NCBI GenBank assembly: GCA_016218715.1 | Contig: JACRDG010000089.1 | Span: 124,001 to 188,000 of the forward strand | Origin: Desulfomonile tiedjei | GTDB taxonomy: Bacteria; Desulfobacterota; Desulfomonilia; Desulfomonilales; Desulfomonilaceae | Length of the DNA stretch: 64,000 nucleotides | Reading direction: 5' to 3' | Part shown: piece by piece, positions 49,898-58,913 of the stretch | How the letters are laid out: the number at the start of each line of letters is the position of its first letter | Numbering within the stretch: position 1 is the first letter of the stretch | The notes under the pieces: generated by a model | Database searches by the model: none | What the model was told of the DNA's origin: nothing | What the model saw: only the letters and a program-made list of their open reading frames with translations | Translations under genes and position numbers: made by a program

Positions 49898-50944
49898 ATG
49901 AGCAGAGAACTGAAATCGGCCATTCTCACGGCAGCCCTTCTCTGGGGAGTTGGGGCCGGCACGTGCCTTGCCCTGCCGCCGAGCCTTCCCCCGCATCTGG
50001 AAACCATGGGAAACGGCTTCCGGTACGGCTTCCCGCCTCAGGTGGAAAAGCAAGGACTGGTCTTCGCGGGGAGCGTGGTGCCGATCCAACGCCCGGATGT
50101 GCGTAGCCGTGTGCTCAAAGAGATCAACTACCTGTTGCAGGACCGGCGATCGCGTATACTGGCGTGGCTGAACGGAGCAGACGCGCTCACTGGCGTCATG
50201 GCCCCTATCCTCCGGGAATACGATATCCCCTCGGATTTCATTTACCTGGCGGCCATCGAGAGCAGTTACAATAGCAGGGCTCTCTCCAGCGCAGGCGCAT
50301 ACGGCTACTGGCAGTTCATCCGGCCGACAGCTGCGAATCCCCCCAAGGGGTGCGACAAATACAACTGGAAAATGATCATGTGCGACTGGAAGGACGAACG
50401 AGCCGATCTCGTGCGTTCGACACATGGCGCCGCTCGGTACCTGGCGTGGCTGAACCGGATCAAGAAAGTGAGCTTGAACGGGCGGCCGAACCGTGATGGC
50501 TTCAACGACTGGTTACTCACCTGCGCTTCGTACAACGCGGGCCCGAGCAGGGTGGTGGAGCGATTGAACGGTTTCGGGGCCGAGTCGTATTGGGATGTTC
50601 CGCTTCCCGTCGAAACGGAACGGTACGTTCCGCGATGGATCGCTACGGCCCTCATCGGACGGTATCGCAATTTCTACGGAGTCCAGATACCGCGCACGCG
50701 CAGCGTGGCCTTTGAAACGGTCGACAAGATCCGTCTGAAAAAAGATCTCTCCTTCGTCGCGATGGCTCGACTCCTGGACACCAATCCGCGTGTCGTATGG
50801 TCCCTCAACACACAGGTGGCCCCGGAGAAGGGCGTGTTCCCTGCACGCTCCGGAACTCGATCGATCGAGCACAGGATCAACGTGCCCCGGGGCAGTCGCA
50901 ACAAGTTCATAGCTCAGTTGGCAGCCAACGGATACACGAAGTAA
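49898..50944 (+). CDS. Lytic transglycosylase (SLT/MltD-like)
   Basis: A 348-residue protein from the ATG at 49898 (a GTG at 49880 directly after the regulator's stop is an alternative). A signal peptide is visible (LKSAILTAALLWGVGAGTCLA). The SLT domain (about 110-260) has the catalytic Glu in FIYLAAIESSYNSRALSSAGAYGYWQF and the CASYNAGPSRV block. It lacks the LysM repeats of MltD; the C-terminus holds a weaker unit (FETVDKIRLKKDLSFVAMARLLDTNPRVVWSLN). It cleaves peptidoglycan in the periplasm. It follows the S24-type regulator, so both may be in one transcript. Confidence 0.87.
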   Translation: MSRELKSAILTAALLWGVGAGTCLALPPSLPPHLETMGNGFRYGFPPQVEKQGLVFAGSVVPIQRPDVRSRVLKEINYLLQDRRSRILAWLNGADALTGVMAPILREYDIPSDFIYLAAIESSYNSRALSSAGAYGYWQFIRPTAANPPKGCDKYNWKMIMCDWKDERADLVRSTHGAARYLAWLNRIKKVSLNGRPNRDGFNDWLLTCASYNAGPSRVVERLNGFGAESYWDVPLPVETERYVPRWIATALIGRYRNFYGVQIPRTRSVAFETVDKIRLKKDLSFVAMARLLDTNPRVVWSLNTQVAPEKGVFPARSGTRSIEHRINVPRGSRNKFIAQLAANGYTK

Positions 50945-50968
50945 CGGGGATCCCGCCGCTTACTGGTC

Positions 50969-51541
50969 CTACCCCGTTTTGAGCGCTACCAGGAGAACCG
51001 AAACTATTTCGCTCGTCTCGTTGCTCAGTTCCACATCCGCTTCTGGGAGCAGATAGAGGGCGTCTCTTTCTTTGACCGCGTACGTGTCGTCGGCTACCTT
51101 GACCGTGACCTCCCCGGCCAAGCAGTAGATGAAGCGGTCCATGGCGGTCACGAGGGGAGACATCGGCTCGCACCCTGGTTGGAGCACGAGAGTCACCACT
51201 TCCATCCTGTTCGCGTACGCGTCTCCCGTGAGCAGCCGGATAGACACATCCGTGACCGCGGATGCCATCTCCCTCCCTTCTCCATTTCGACACAGGACGG
51301 CTTTGCTGTAGAGCGCTTCGTCCAGGAACGCGCCGGCCTTCATTTTGAACGCGGCGGCGATCTTGGCCAGCGTGTTCAGCGTGGGGGACGATTTGCCGTG
51401 CTCCATGGCACTGAGATTGGACGCGGAAATCCCGGTAGCCTGTGCCAGATTGTTTAGGGAGAACCGGTGTTTCAGCCTCATGGCTCTGATGTTGCGGCCC
51501 AGATCCTTTCCCGAAGATTTCATGTCGCCTTCCCCTGACAT
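50969..51541 (-). CDS. XRE-cupin transcriptional regulator
   Basis: About 190 residues from the ATG at 51541 (GAGGA 8 bases upstream; a second ATG at 51523 behind GGGGAAGG is possible). An XRE helix-turn-helix at the N-terminus (LGRNIRAMRLKHRFSLNNLAQATGISASNLSAMEHGKSSP) is joined to a C-terminal cupin (about 85-185; MSPLVTAMDRFIYCLAGEVTVKV, ALYLLPEADVEL). The cupin probably senses a small molecule. It lies 45 bp after the radA stop on the same strand. Confidence 0.88.
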   Translation of the reverse strand: MSGEGDMKSSGKDLGRNIRAMRLKHRFSLNNLAQATGISASNLSAMEHGKSSPTLNTLAKIAAAFKMKAGAFLDEALYSKAVLCRNGEGREMASAVTDVSIRLLTGDAYANRMEVVTLVLQPGCEPMSPLVTAMDRFIYCLAGEVTVKVADDTYAVKERDALYLLPEADVELSNETSEIVSVLLVALKTG

Positions 51542-51585
51542 AAGGGTCCTCGAACGGAAGAAGAGGGTGGTCCACGAAGAGGGGC

Positions 51586-52953
51586 CTACTGGAAAAGGGC
51601 CGCGGCCAGGTCCTTGATGCCGGCAACGCCCACCATCGTCAGTTCCGGCAGGCGAGGGGCCTGCTCGGCATTGGAGCACGGGGCAACGATGCGCTTGAAG
51701 CCGAGCCTGACCGCCTCGTTGATCCGCTCCTCCGCCCTCGATACACGGCGGACTTCGCCGGCCAAACCGACTTCTCCGAAGACGATGGTTCCGGTGGGAA
51801 CGGCTCGATCCAGGTAGGACGAGAGGAGGGCCGCAGCCATGGCAAGGTCCACCGCAGGTTCTGTGGCTCTCAAACCTCCCACCGCGTTAAGGAAGATGTC
51901 GTGATCGCCGAGGTGCAACGACAATTTCTTCTCGATCACCGCGATCATGAGCGCGAGCCGCTGTGAGTCGGTTCCCAGGCAGGTTCTCCTCCCCTGACCG
52001 GGCACCGGACCGGTAACCAGCGCCTGTATCTCCGCGAGGATCGGCCGAGACCCTTCTACAAGAGCCGTCACCGCAGACCCCGGCGCTCCCACCGGACGTT
52101 CGGACAAGAATATTTCCGATGGGTTAGCGACCTCGACGAGGCCTCGGTCGGCCATCTCGAACACGCCGATCTCGCTGGAGGAACCGAAGCGGTTCTTGAC
52201 AGCCCGGAGGATTCGGTATGGGTGGCCGCGGTCACCTTCAAAGTACAGGACCGTGTCTACCATGTGCTCCAGCACCTTGGGCCCGGCCAGAATGCCGTCC
52301 TTGGTCACATGCCCCACGATGAAGCAAGCTGAGGAGCCTCTTTTGGTACAGTTAGTGAGCGTATCCGCCACTTCTCGCACCTGTACGACGCTCCCCGGAT
52401 GGCTCTGGACGGAGCGAGACGACACGGATTGAACGGAGTCGAGGACAACCACTGACGGGTCGATCTGGCCCAGCTTCTCGACGATAAGCTCGAGATTGTT
52501 CTCCACGAGCACCAGGAACGTGTCGCCTCCCAGCGAGAGCCGTTCGGCCCTGAGTTTGAGCTGCTCGGACGACTCTTCCCCGGATATGTACAGCACGGTC
52601 TCGCCCGCGGCCGCAAGCGAACCGAGCGCCTGCATCACGAGCGTGCTCTTGCCAATCCCCGGATCTCCACCGACCAGGATGACGCTCCGTCGTACAAGTC
52701 CCCCGCCGAGGACGCGGTCCAATTCGCCGATTCCTGTCTTGAGCCTGGGTTGCTCATCGCCGCGGATTTGTGGCAGGGGGAGGATCGCACCGACCTGGCC
52801 ACCATCCGATTTCCCGGACACGGAAGCACCGCGGGCCGTGGACACCTGTTTTTCGACGACCGTGTTCCACTCCCCGCAGCCCGGGCATCGACCCATCCAC
52901 TTGAGGAGTTGCCTGCCGCACTCGTTGCAGACGAAAACCGTATCGGATTTCAA
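51586..52953 (-). CDS. radA: DNA repair protein RadA
   Basis: A 455-residue protein. A zinc finger at the N-terminus uses C9, C12, C23 and C26. Walker A is GGDPGIGKST; the RadA signature KNRFG is present, followed by a Lon-like C-terminal domain. It helps branch migration in homologous recombination. It is followed by the XRE-cupin gene 45 bp later. Confidence 0.96.
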   Translation of the reverse strand: MKSDTVFVCNECGRQLLKWMGRCPGCGEWNTVVEKQVSTARGASVSGKSDGGQVGAILPLPQIRGDEQPRLKTGIGELDRVLGGGLVRRSVILVGGDPGIGKSTLVMQALGSLAAAGETVLYISGEESSEQLKLRAERLSLGGDTFLVLVENNLELIVEKLGQIDPSVVVLDSVQSVSSRSVQSHPGSVVQVREVADTLTNCTKRGSSACFIVGHVTKDGILAGPKVLEHMVDTVLYFEGDRGHPYRILRAVKNRFGSSSEIGVFEMADRGLVEVANPSEIFLSERPVGAPGSAVTALVEGSRPILAEIQALVTGPVPGQGRRTCLGTDSQRLALMIAVIEKKLSLHLGDHDIFLNAVGGLRATEPAVDLAMAAALLSSYLDRAVPTGTIVFGEVGLAGEVRRVSRAEERINEAVRLGFKRIVAPCSNAEQAPRLPELTMVGVAGIKDLAAALFQ

Positions 52954-53092
52954 AGTTAGCCTCCGGGTAATCGTTCACCCAGCGCGATTCCGACGCGTGC
53001 TTTTTGCTCCGGTGACCGGTTACCACCACCGTTCATCGGACAGTTCTATCTCGATTTGCCTGTGTCTACAAGCCCTGTTGCTTGGTGCTCCA

Positions 53093-53255
53093 TTTCATAA
53101 GTACGGTCGCTTATTCCTATGAGAAACCGCTTGTGTTCATCACCGCGGCCTCACTGGCTGTATTGGTGGGCATCTTGCCTGTCATTTTCCGACGGACAGA
53201 CAAGATGCCTGTCCCACCGTACGCTCCGAGCCGCGCGAGCGAACTTGCGAAAAGC
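53093..53255. repeat. Repeat family C, copy 2, in the 355-bp gap before the radical SAM gene
   Basis: Similar to 45486-45620 (see the shared blocks there). Here the hairpin is longer: CATCTTGCCTGTC (starting at about 53170) with GACAGACAAGATG (53195-53207) pairs apart from one mismatch, framed by GGTGGG and CCCACC. A TATAAT hexamer follows at 53265-53270, about 40 bases before the next gene, but no good -35 box matches it. Confidence 0.7.
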
Positions 53256-53308
53256 TGCAGTTGGTATAATGATGAAGGTAATCCTTGCATTGGTTGTAGA
53301 CTGTACCC

Positions 53309-54292
53309 ATGAGCAAAACCCCTCAGCGCTATCGTTCACTTTCGTCGTGGCTGAAAGAGACGTTCGGAGAGCCGGTCCGGAAAATCGCGCTCGATGCCGG
53401 CTTCAGTTGCCCTAATCGCGACGGCGCTCTTGGGTCGGCAGGATGCCTGTACTGCAATCCACGCGGATCGGGCACCGGTGCGCTGGCTGCCGGGATTCCC
53501 ATCCGCGAGCAGGTCGACCGCGCGATTGCATTCCTTTCCAGGCGGTACGGGAGTGGAAAATTCATCGCCTATTTCCAATCGTTTACCAACACGTACGCCG
53601 ACCCCGCGCGTTTGCAGACAATCTACGCGGAAGCCCTCCGGCGACCGGAAGTTGTCGGCCTGGCCATTGGAACGAGGCCCGATTGCGTGCCGGATGAAGT
53701 TCTGGACATGATTGCACTGCTTGCCGAAGGCCGCCTGGTCTGGATCGAGTACGGGCTCCAGTCGATTCATTCCCGCTCGCTCAGGTTGATCCGCCGGGGA
53801 CACGGGCCGGAAGCGTTTTTCGACGCTGTGGCACGGACCCGCCAACGACGCGTAGGGACGGTCGCGCACCTGATCCTCGGGTTACCCGGGGAATCTCTGG
53901 ATGACATGCGCGAGACCGCGATCGCAGTGGGCCGCGCTGGAGTGGATGGAGTCAAGCTGCACCCGCTCTATGTTGTGGCAGGGACCGATCTGGAGAAGCT
54001 TGCGAAGGAGGGGGGGTACGAACCGCTGACGGAAGAGCAGGCCCAGGAAGCCATCATTACAGTGCTCGCAGCGCTACCGCCGGAAGTGGTGATCCATCGG
54101 CTCACCTCAGATCCTCATCGGGAAGAACTGGTGGCGCCAACCTGGATGCTCGATCGAAATGGAGTGAGAAGACGCCTGGAGCAGGCTCTGGAGCACGCGA
54201 GCCTCGTTCAGGGGACGGAACGGACGAGCCGCCTTGCGCGAGAAGGCGATCGAGAAAGAACAAAGAGTGAGGCAATGCCGAAAGAAAAGTGA
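53309..54292 (+). CDS. Radical SAM protein of the YhcC family
   Basis: A 327-residue protein with the family layout: RYRSLSSWLKETFG at the start, and CPNRDGALGSAGCLYC, the extended C-x11-13-C-x2-C cluster motif of this family. A TIM-barrel core follows. YhcC-type proteins are known in many bacteria, with no settled function. The C-terminal tail (about 300-327) is polar. The start has a weak ribosome binding site. Confidence 0.9.
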   Translation: MSKTPQRYRSLSSWLKETFGEPVRKIALDAGFSCPNRDGALGSAGCLYCNPRGSGTGALAAGIPIREQVDRAIAFLSRRYGSGKFIAYFQSFTNTYADPARLQTIYAEALRRPEVVGLAIGTRPDCVPDEVLDMIALLAEGRLVWIEYGLQSIHSRSLRLIRRGHGPEAFFDAVARTRQRRVGTVAHLILGLPGESLDDMRETAIAVGRAGVDGVKLHPLYVVAGTDLEKLAKEGGYEPLTEEQAQEAIITVLAALPPEVVIHRLTSDPHREELVAPTWMLDRNGVRRRLEQALEHASLVQGTERTSRLAREGDRERTKSEAMPKEK

Positions 54293-54315
54293 TCAGAATG
54301 ACTCTTATGCCAACG

Positions 54316-54528
54316 CTATTGATCCAATACGAAGATCACTTCCGCCCGTACGCGGTACTCCTGAATCTGTCCAGCCTCGCACATGATTGTCTGATCGACA
54401 ATTCTCATGCCAGTGATATTTCTCAATGTTTTGTTAGCCCGCTCGAAGGCGATTTTGACTGCAGCATCAAAGCCGTCGGGGGAACCTGCTATGACTTCCG
54501 TGACCCGTGCTACGCGACCATCAGGCAT
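54316..54528 (-). CDS. Dodecin
   Basis: A 70-residue dodecin. It starts with VARVTEVIAGSPDGFDAAVKIAFERANKTL and ends with EYRVRAEVIFVLDQ, the standard fold. Phe replaces the conserved flavin-stacking Trp of the bacterial SPxxW motif (SPDGF), which could change ligand preference. It stores or buffers flavins as a hollow 12-mer. GGGAGGACAAG lies just upstream of the ATG, with a good promoter further up. Confidence 0.93.
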   Translation of the reverse strand: MPDGRVARVTEVIAGSPDGFDAAVKIAFERANKTLRNITGMRIVDQTIMCEAGQIQEYRVRAEVIFVLDQ

Positions 54529-54568
54529 TTTCTTGTCCTCCCTGCCAGGCTTGCCTCACCAGTTCCAG

Positions 54569-54596
54569 AGTAGAAGATCGTCCCCCCATTTGTCAA
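54569..54596 (-). promoter_or_regulatory. Promoter for the dodecin gene
   Basis: On the minus strand TTGACA (54591-54596) and TCTACT (54569-54574) are separated by 16 bp, about 40 bases before the ATG. Confidence 0.55.
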
Positions 54597-54649
54597 CTCT
54601 TCTTGCTACGCCATTACAGGGTAGAGGGCCGAGTGGCATGCAGACCGGG

Positions 54650-55378
54650 TCACTTCAGGAGTGCGAACACTTCCGCCATTTCCGCTTCCGTGAGTATTCG
54701 CCATTGACCGACGGGCAAAGAACCCAAATTGAAAGGTCCGTAGGCTGTTCTTCGTATGCGGCGGACCGGGTGGCCGATCCGAAAGAAAATCCGTTTGATC
54801 TCGTTCTTTTTCCCCTCGAAAAGGACTATTTTGACCCATGTCGTCGTCTTTTGTCGCTTGACGACGCTCCAGCTTACATCGCCGATGCGTTCCCCCTCTC
54901 CAATGCTCAAGCCTCTTCTGATCTTTCCGAGGGTGGCGTCGTCCGGGGTGCCGCGAACCTTCACCGCGTAGGTTCTGGCAACGCGAAACGAGGGGTGACT
55001 GAGCTTCTGGGCGAGGTTGCCGTCATTGGTGAGGATCATGAGCCCTTCCGCGTCGAAGTCGAGGCGGCCCACCGTGAAGAGGCGCTTCTTTAAAGGCTTC
55101 AGGAGGTCTCCCAGACACGGACGCCCCTCGGGATCGCTCATGGTGGAGACGACGTTGCGGGGCTTGTTGTACAGATAGAAGTCCTTGGATGCGTCAGACG
55201 GCCTGAGAAGTTTCCCATCGACTTTGATGTGGTCTTTTTTCGGGTCGGCCAATGTCCCGGGATGCTCTACCACGGTCCCGTTCAGAGTGACCCGTCCTTC
55301 GCGTATCATTTCTTCTGCGGCTCTGCGCGATCCGAGCCCCGCGTCGCGAATAATGAGTTGGATTTTCTTCATTTCCAT
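54650..55378 (-). CDS. rluB: 23S rRNA pseudouridine synthase (RluB/RsuA family)
   Basis: A 242-residue protein. The N-terminal S4 domain (IQLIIRDAGLGSRRAAEEMIREGRVTLNGTVV) is followed by the pseudouridine synthase core, with the catalytic Asp in GRLDFDAEGLMILTNDG and EIKRIFFRIGHPV. The specific site (RluB type) is from sequence resemblance only. The start is ATG at 55378 (GAGGGAACG upstream); a second ATG two codons later is possible. Confidence 0.9.
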   Translation of the reverse strand: MEMKKIQLIIRDAGLGSRRAAEEMIREGRVTLNGTVVEHPGTLADPKKDHIKVDGKLLRPSDASKDFYLYNKPRNVVSTMSDPEGRPCLGDLLKPLKKRLFTVGRLDFDAEGLMILTNDGNLAQKLSHPSFRVARTYAVKVRGTPDDATLGKIRRGLSIGEGERIGDVSWSVVKRQKTTTWVKIVLFEGKKNEIKRIFFRIGHPVRRIRRTAYGPFNLGSLPVGQWRILTEAEMAEVFALLK

Positions 55379-55399
55379 GTACGTTCCCTCGGGGGCCTC

Positions 55400-56626
55400 T
55401 CACATCACGTGTTGGAAGATCACCTTGACTGCCTTGCTCCCGGAGCGATCCTGGAGCGCTCCTAACGCTTCACCATGCTGATCCGGCTTGAGCCGATGCG
55501 TGATCAGTTCCGACGAGGGGAGACCGCGCGACGAGACCAGATCGAACGCTATGTCAAAGGTTTCTCTGACCTCGCCCCGGTAACGATCGACCCCGGAAAA
55601 GGCGCTTCGGTGAAGCTGAATGCCCTTGAACCAGATCGGCGCAATATTAAAGGCCGAGGCCTGGGTAACCGCCATGAGCACCAGTGCCTTGCCCTCGCCG
55701 GTAAAACACAGGGCATCCCCAATGTTTTCGCTGATGCCGGTCGTTTCGTACACGAGATCCGCTCCTCCCTCGAGACCGATCCGACCGGCTTGCGGATAAC
55801 GGACCGTGCCTGCCACCAGTTTCGCCACATCCTCATAGGCCGACGCACGCGGATTCAGGAGAACCACCGCTGCGGCGCCAAACTTCCTGGCGAGCTCAAC
55901 CTCGAACGGCTGTTCGGCCACTACAAGCGGATCTGCCTCGAAACCGAGCTCGTGAAGCGCAATGAGCGTCAACAGACCGAGAGACCGCGCGCCCAGGATG
56001 ATTACTCGGTCACCGGGGGCAGGCGGGTGATGCAACACCGCTCGTACGGCTCGGGCGAACTCGGGAAGCAGGATAGCATTTTCAGTCTCCATATTGGAAG
56101 GGATCGGCCTTATCTGGCTTGCATGCGCGAGAAAGGAATCGGACCAGCCACCGCCGGTGTCCGCACAGGCCCCGATGATAACTCCCGGGCCGAGCCGTCC
56201 TCTGAAGAAGTTCTTGCACGAACTCGGATCCCCGTCGGCACACGAAGTGCATACCGGCTGTATCCCTCGCGGCCTGCATGACAGCAACGGGTCGACTGCG
56301 ACGCGGTCACCCGGTTCCACCCCACTTACCTCGCTCCCCACTTCCGTGACGATGCCGAGATTCTCGTTTCCCGGAACGAAGGGAAACGTGAGAAACGCCC
56401 CTAAGGAGGCAAAATCGCCGTACACAAACATCCCTTCGTCGATGTCCGAGATCCCGGACGTAATCGTCCTGATCTTTACCCACTCAGGATGCGGGAGGGC
56501 CGGTTCGGGGATGTCCGACAGGTGCAAAGAGACGTGGGGTGATGGGCCGCTCTTCGAAAAGAAACCCGATTTGAACCGGTTCCAGACTTCCTTGCCGACA
56601 CTCGAATGTGCTACCAGCGCTTTCAT
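55400..56626 (-). CDS. Medium-chain dehydrogenase/reductase-like protein lacking catalytic zinc ligands
   Basis: A 408-residue zinc-type alcohol dehydrogenase-like protein. The structural zinc site is kept (C117, C126, C129, C137). The catalytic zinc ligands appear changed: the Cys of GIC(G) reads Ser60 (TSGISDIDEG) and the His of PGHE reads Asn87 (PGNENLG). The Rossmann fold motif VIILGARSLGLLTLIALHELG is present. The protein probably binds NAD(P)H but may not use catalytic zinc. It starts with KALVAHSSVG and is followed after 21 bp by the rluB gene on the same strand. Confidence 0.83.
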   Translation of the reverse strand: MKALVAHSSVGKEVWNRFKSGFFSKSGPSPHVSLHLSDIPEPALPHPEWVKIRTITSGISDIDEGMFVYGDFASLGAFLTFPFVPGNENLGIVTEVGSEVSGVEPGDRVAVDPLLSCRPRGIQPVCTSCADGDPSSCKNFFRGRLGPGVIIGACADTGGGWSDSFLAHASQIRPIPSNMETENAILLPEFARAVRAVLHHPPAPGDRVIILGARSLGLLTLIALHELGFEADPLVVAEQPFEVELARKFGAAAVVLLNPRASAYEDVAKLVAGTVRYPQAGRIGLEGGADLVYETTGISENIGDALCFTGEGKALVLMAVTQASAFNIAPIWFKGIQLHRSAFSGVDRYRGEVRETFDIAFDLVSSRGLPSSELITHRLKPDQHGEALGALQDRSGSKAVKVIFQHVM

Positions 56627-56670
56627 GACGGAAGCCTCCAGGCTTCAAGATGGTGATTTGTGTTAGTGTC

Positions 56671-56792
56671 ATGGTTCACCGGGCATGAAGCGGCTTTGTG
56701 CCCGGTGAGGATGGACAGGGAGACCATCTCCCCCTCCAAGTTTGTCGCATCGTCATTTCGAGGGGTGCGTGTATCCCCGAGAACGGTTACGT
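56671..56792. repeat. Repeat family D, copy 1, between divergent genes
   Basis: A stem CACCGGGC (56677-56684) with GCCCGGTG (56700-56707) is followed by a block that also occurs at 61.45-61.69 kb: AGATGGA..AGGGAG, then CATCGTCATTT and CGGTTAC near the end. It stands in the 360-bp gap between the divergent dehydrogenase and ftsH genes. Apart from the repeat and the ftsH promoter the gap holds nothing that I can support. Confidence 0.7.
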
Positions 56793-56920
56793 GTTAGTTT
56801 TTCAGTCAGGTTTTGTCAAACCGTTTCATCGGGTGAGGCCGCAAAAAACAGGCGATGCTGCGTGGCAACCTTGACAACGATCCCGTGGTAACACATTCTA
56901 GAGAGAGAGTCCGGGTGAAA

Positions 56921-56949
56921 TTGCGTGTGGGCCTCTTTCGTGGTATAGT
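56921..56949 (+). promoter_or_regulatory. Promoter for ftsH
   Basis: TTGCGT (56921-56926) and TATAGT (56944-56949) are 17 bp apart, with a TG extension before the -10. Transcription should begin near 56956, about 30 nt before the TTG start of ftsH. Confidence 0.55.
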
Positions 56950-56986
56950 TATACTTCTCACTGAAAATGAATGATGGGAGCGCTCG

Positions 56987-58906
56987 TTGAACGCGGTTTA
57001 TAAAAATTTGGGCCTTTGGTTGGTCATTTGCCTCGTGATGATCATGCTGTTTCATCTGTTCAACCAGGCAAAGGCACCTCAAGAGGAAATAACTTACAGC
57101 CAGTTCCGCCAGGAAGTCGATCAAGGGGCGGTCAAACAGGTCATCATTCAGGGTAATCGCCTCAAGGGAACCTTTATGGACGGGTCCCGGAGTTTCAGGA
57201 CCTATGCCCCTGCGGATACGGATTTGGTTCCCAACCTGATGAAGAATAAGGTGGACATCAAGGTGATGCCAGAAGACGACAATCCCTGGTACCTTACCGC
57301 CTTGATCTCCTGGCTTCCGATGATATTCCTCATAGCCATCTTCGTCTTCTTCATGAGGCAGATGCAGGCCGGCGGCGGGAAGGCGATGAGTTTCGGAAAG
57401 AGTCGCGCGCGGCTCATTAGCGAGGCTCAGAACAAAGTCACCTTCGAGGACGTTGCTGGTGTCGAAGAGGCGAAAGAAGAACTGGGCGAGATCATCGAAT
57501 TCCTCAGAGACCCGAAGAAGTTCACCCGGCTGGGCGGGAAGATCCCGAAAGGGGTGCTCTTGATGGGCGCGCCCGGCACCGGTAAGACCCTCCTGGCCAA
57601 GGCAGTGGCAGGTGAGGCGAGCGTGCCGTTCTTCTCCATCTCAGGCTCCGATTTCGTCGAGATGTTTGTCGGTGTAGGCGCTTCCCGGGTTCGGGATCTC
57701 TTCGTCCAGGGCACGAAGAACGCACCCTGCATCATCTTCATCGATGAGATCGATGCAGTGGGCCGGCATCGAGGCGCGGGCCTCGGAGGCGGCCACGACG
57801 AACGCGAGCAGACGCTGAATCAGCTCCTCGTGGAAATGGACGGGTTCGAGACGAACGAGGGGGTCATCCTGATCAGTGCCACCAACCGGCCGGACGTCCT
57901 GGACCCGGCGCTCCTGAGACCCGGTCGCTTCGACCGCCAGGTCGTGGTGCCGCCGCCAGACATACGAGGCCGGACTGCGATCCTCCACGTACACACCCGA
58001 AAGACTCCCTTGAGCAAGGACGTGACCTTGGAAACCATCAGCCGCGGCACGCCCGGATTCTCCGGCGCGGATCTCGCGAACCTGGTGAATGAGGCGGCTC
58101 TCAACGCTGCGCGAAGAAACGCGACTCTGTTGGAAATGGTGGACTTTGAATATGCCAAGGACAAGGTCCTCATGGGCGGCGAACGGCGGAGCCTGGTCAT
58201 CAGTTACGAGGAGCGCCGGAACACGGCTTTTCACGAGGCGGGGCACGCATTTGTCGCGCGCATGACCCCCGGAACGGACCCTATCCATAAAGTGACGATC
58301 ATCCCTCGAGGCCGCGCGCTCGGCGTGACTCAGCAACTCCCGCTGGACGATCGCCACACCTATGCGAAAGAGTTCCTTCTTGGCCAGATTGCGGTGCTCA
58401 TGGGAGGCAGAGCCGCAGAAGAGATCTTCCTCCAACACACGACCACCGGCGCGGGTAACGATATTCAACGAGCCACGGAACTTGCCCGGAAAATGGTCTG
58501 CGAATGGGGGATGAGCGAAGTGCTGGGACCGTTGACTTTCGGCCAGAAGGAGGAGCATATCTTCCTCGGGAAGGAATTCGCCCGGCACCGCGACTACTCC
58601 GAGGAGACGGCAATCACGGTGGATGCCGAGATCCGCAGGATCGTTTCCGAGCATTACGAGAAGGCCAGACAAATACTTCTCGACAATGAGGAGACGCTCG
58701 TTCGTATGGCGGAGGCGCTTCTGGAACGGGAGACACTCGGTGCGGATGAGATCGAGGCCCTCATTGAAGGCCGCGAGCTGCCGCCTCTGGAGAAGACACC
58801 CGACGCTCGAAAGGATAACAAACCCGTGGACGTCGGTCCGGCCGTGCAGGACGGAAACGTCATCGTGAGGAATAGTCCCGCCACTCCCGACCCTGAAAAA
58901 GTGTAG
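56987..58906 (+). CDS. ftsH: ATP-dependent zinc metalloprotease FtsH
   Basis: A 639-residue protein. Two N-terminal helices (about 8-25 and 103-124) flank a periplasmic domain. The AAA domain has Walker A GAPGTGKT (194-201), Walker B FIDEID (251-256) and the SRH block (RPGRFDRQ). The zinc protease motif is HEAGH (416-420). It degrades misfolded and regulatory membrane proteins. The TTG start at 56987 has GGGAG 6 bases upstream. It is followed by folP with only 7 bp between stop and start. Confidence 0.97.
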   Translation: MNAVYKNLGLWLVICLVMIMLFHLFNQAKAPQEEITYSQFRQEVDQGAVKQVIIQGNRLKGTFMDGSRSFRTYAPADTDLVPNLMKNKVDIKVMPEDDNPWYLTALISWLPMIFLIAIFVFFMRQMQAGGGKAMSFGKSRARLISEAQNKVTFEDVAGVEEAKEELGEIIEFLRDPKKFTRLGGKIPKGVLLMGAPGTGKTLLAKAVAGEASVPFFSISGSDFVEMFVGVGASRVRDLFVQGTKNAPCIIFIDEIDAVGRHRGAGLGGGHDEREQTLNQLLVEMDGFETNEGVILISATNRPDVLDPALLRPGRFDRQVVVPPPDIRGRTAILHVHTRKTPLSKDVTLETISRGTPGFSGADLANLVNEAALNAARRNATLLEMVDFEYAKDKVLMGGERRSLVISYEERRNTAFHEAGHAFVARMTPGTDPIHKVTIIPRGRALGVTQQLPLDDRHTYAKEFLLGQIAVLMGGRAAEEIFLQHTTTGAGNDIQRATELARKMVCEWGMSEVLGPLTFGQKEEHIFLGKEFARHRDYSEETAITVDAEIRRIVSEHYEKARQILLDNEETLVRMAEALLERETLGADEIEALIEGRELPPLEKTPDARKDNKPVDVGPAVQDGNVIVRNSPATPDPEKV

Positions 58907-58913
58907 ACGTCGG

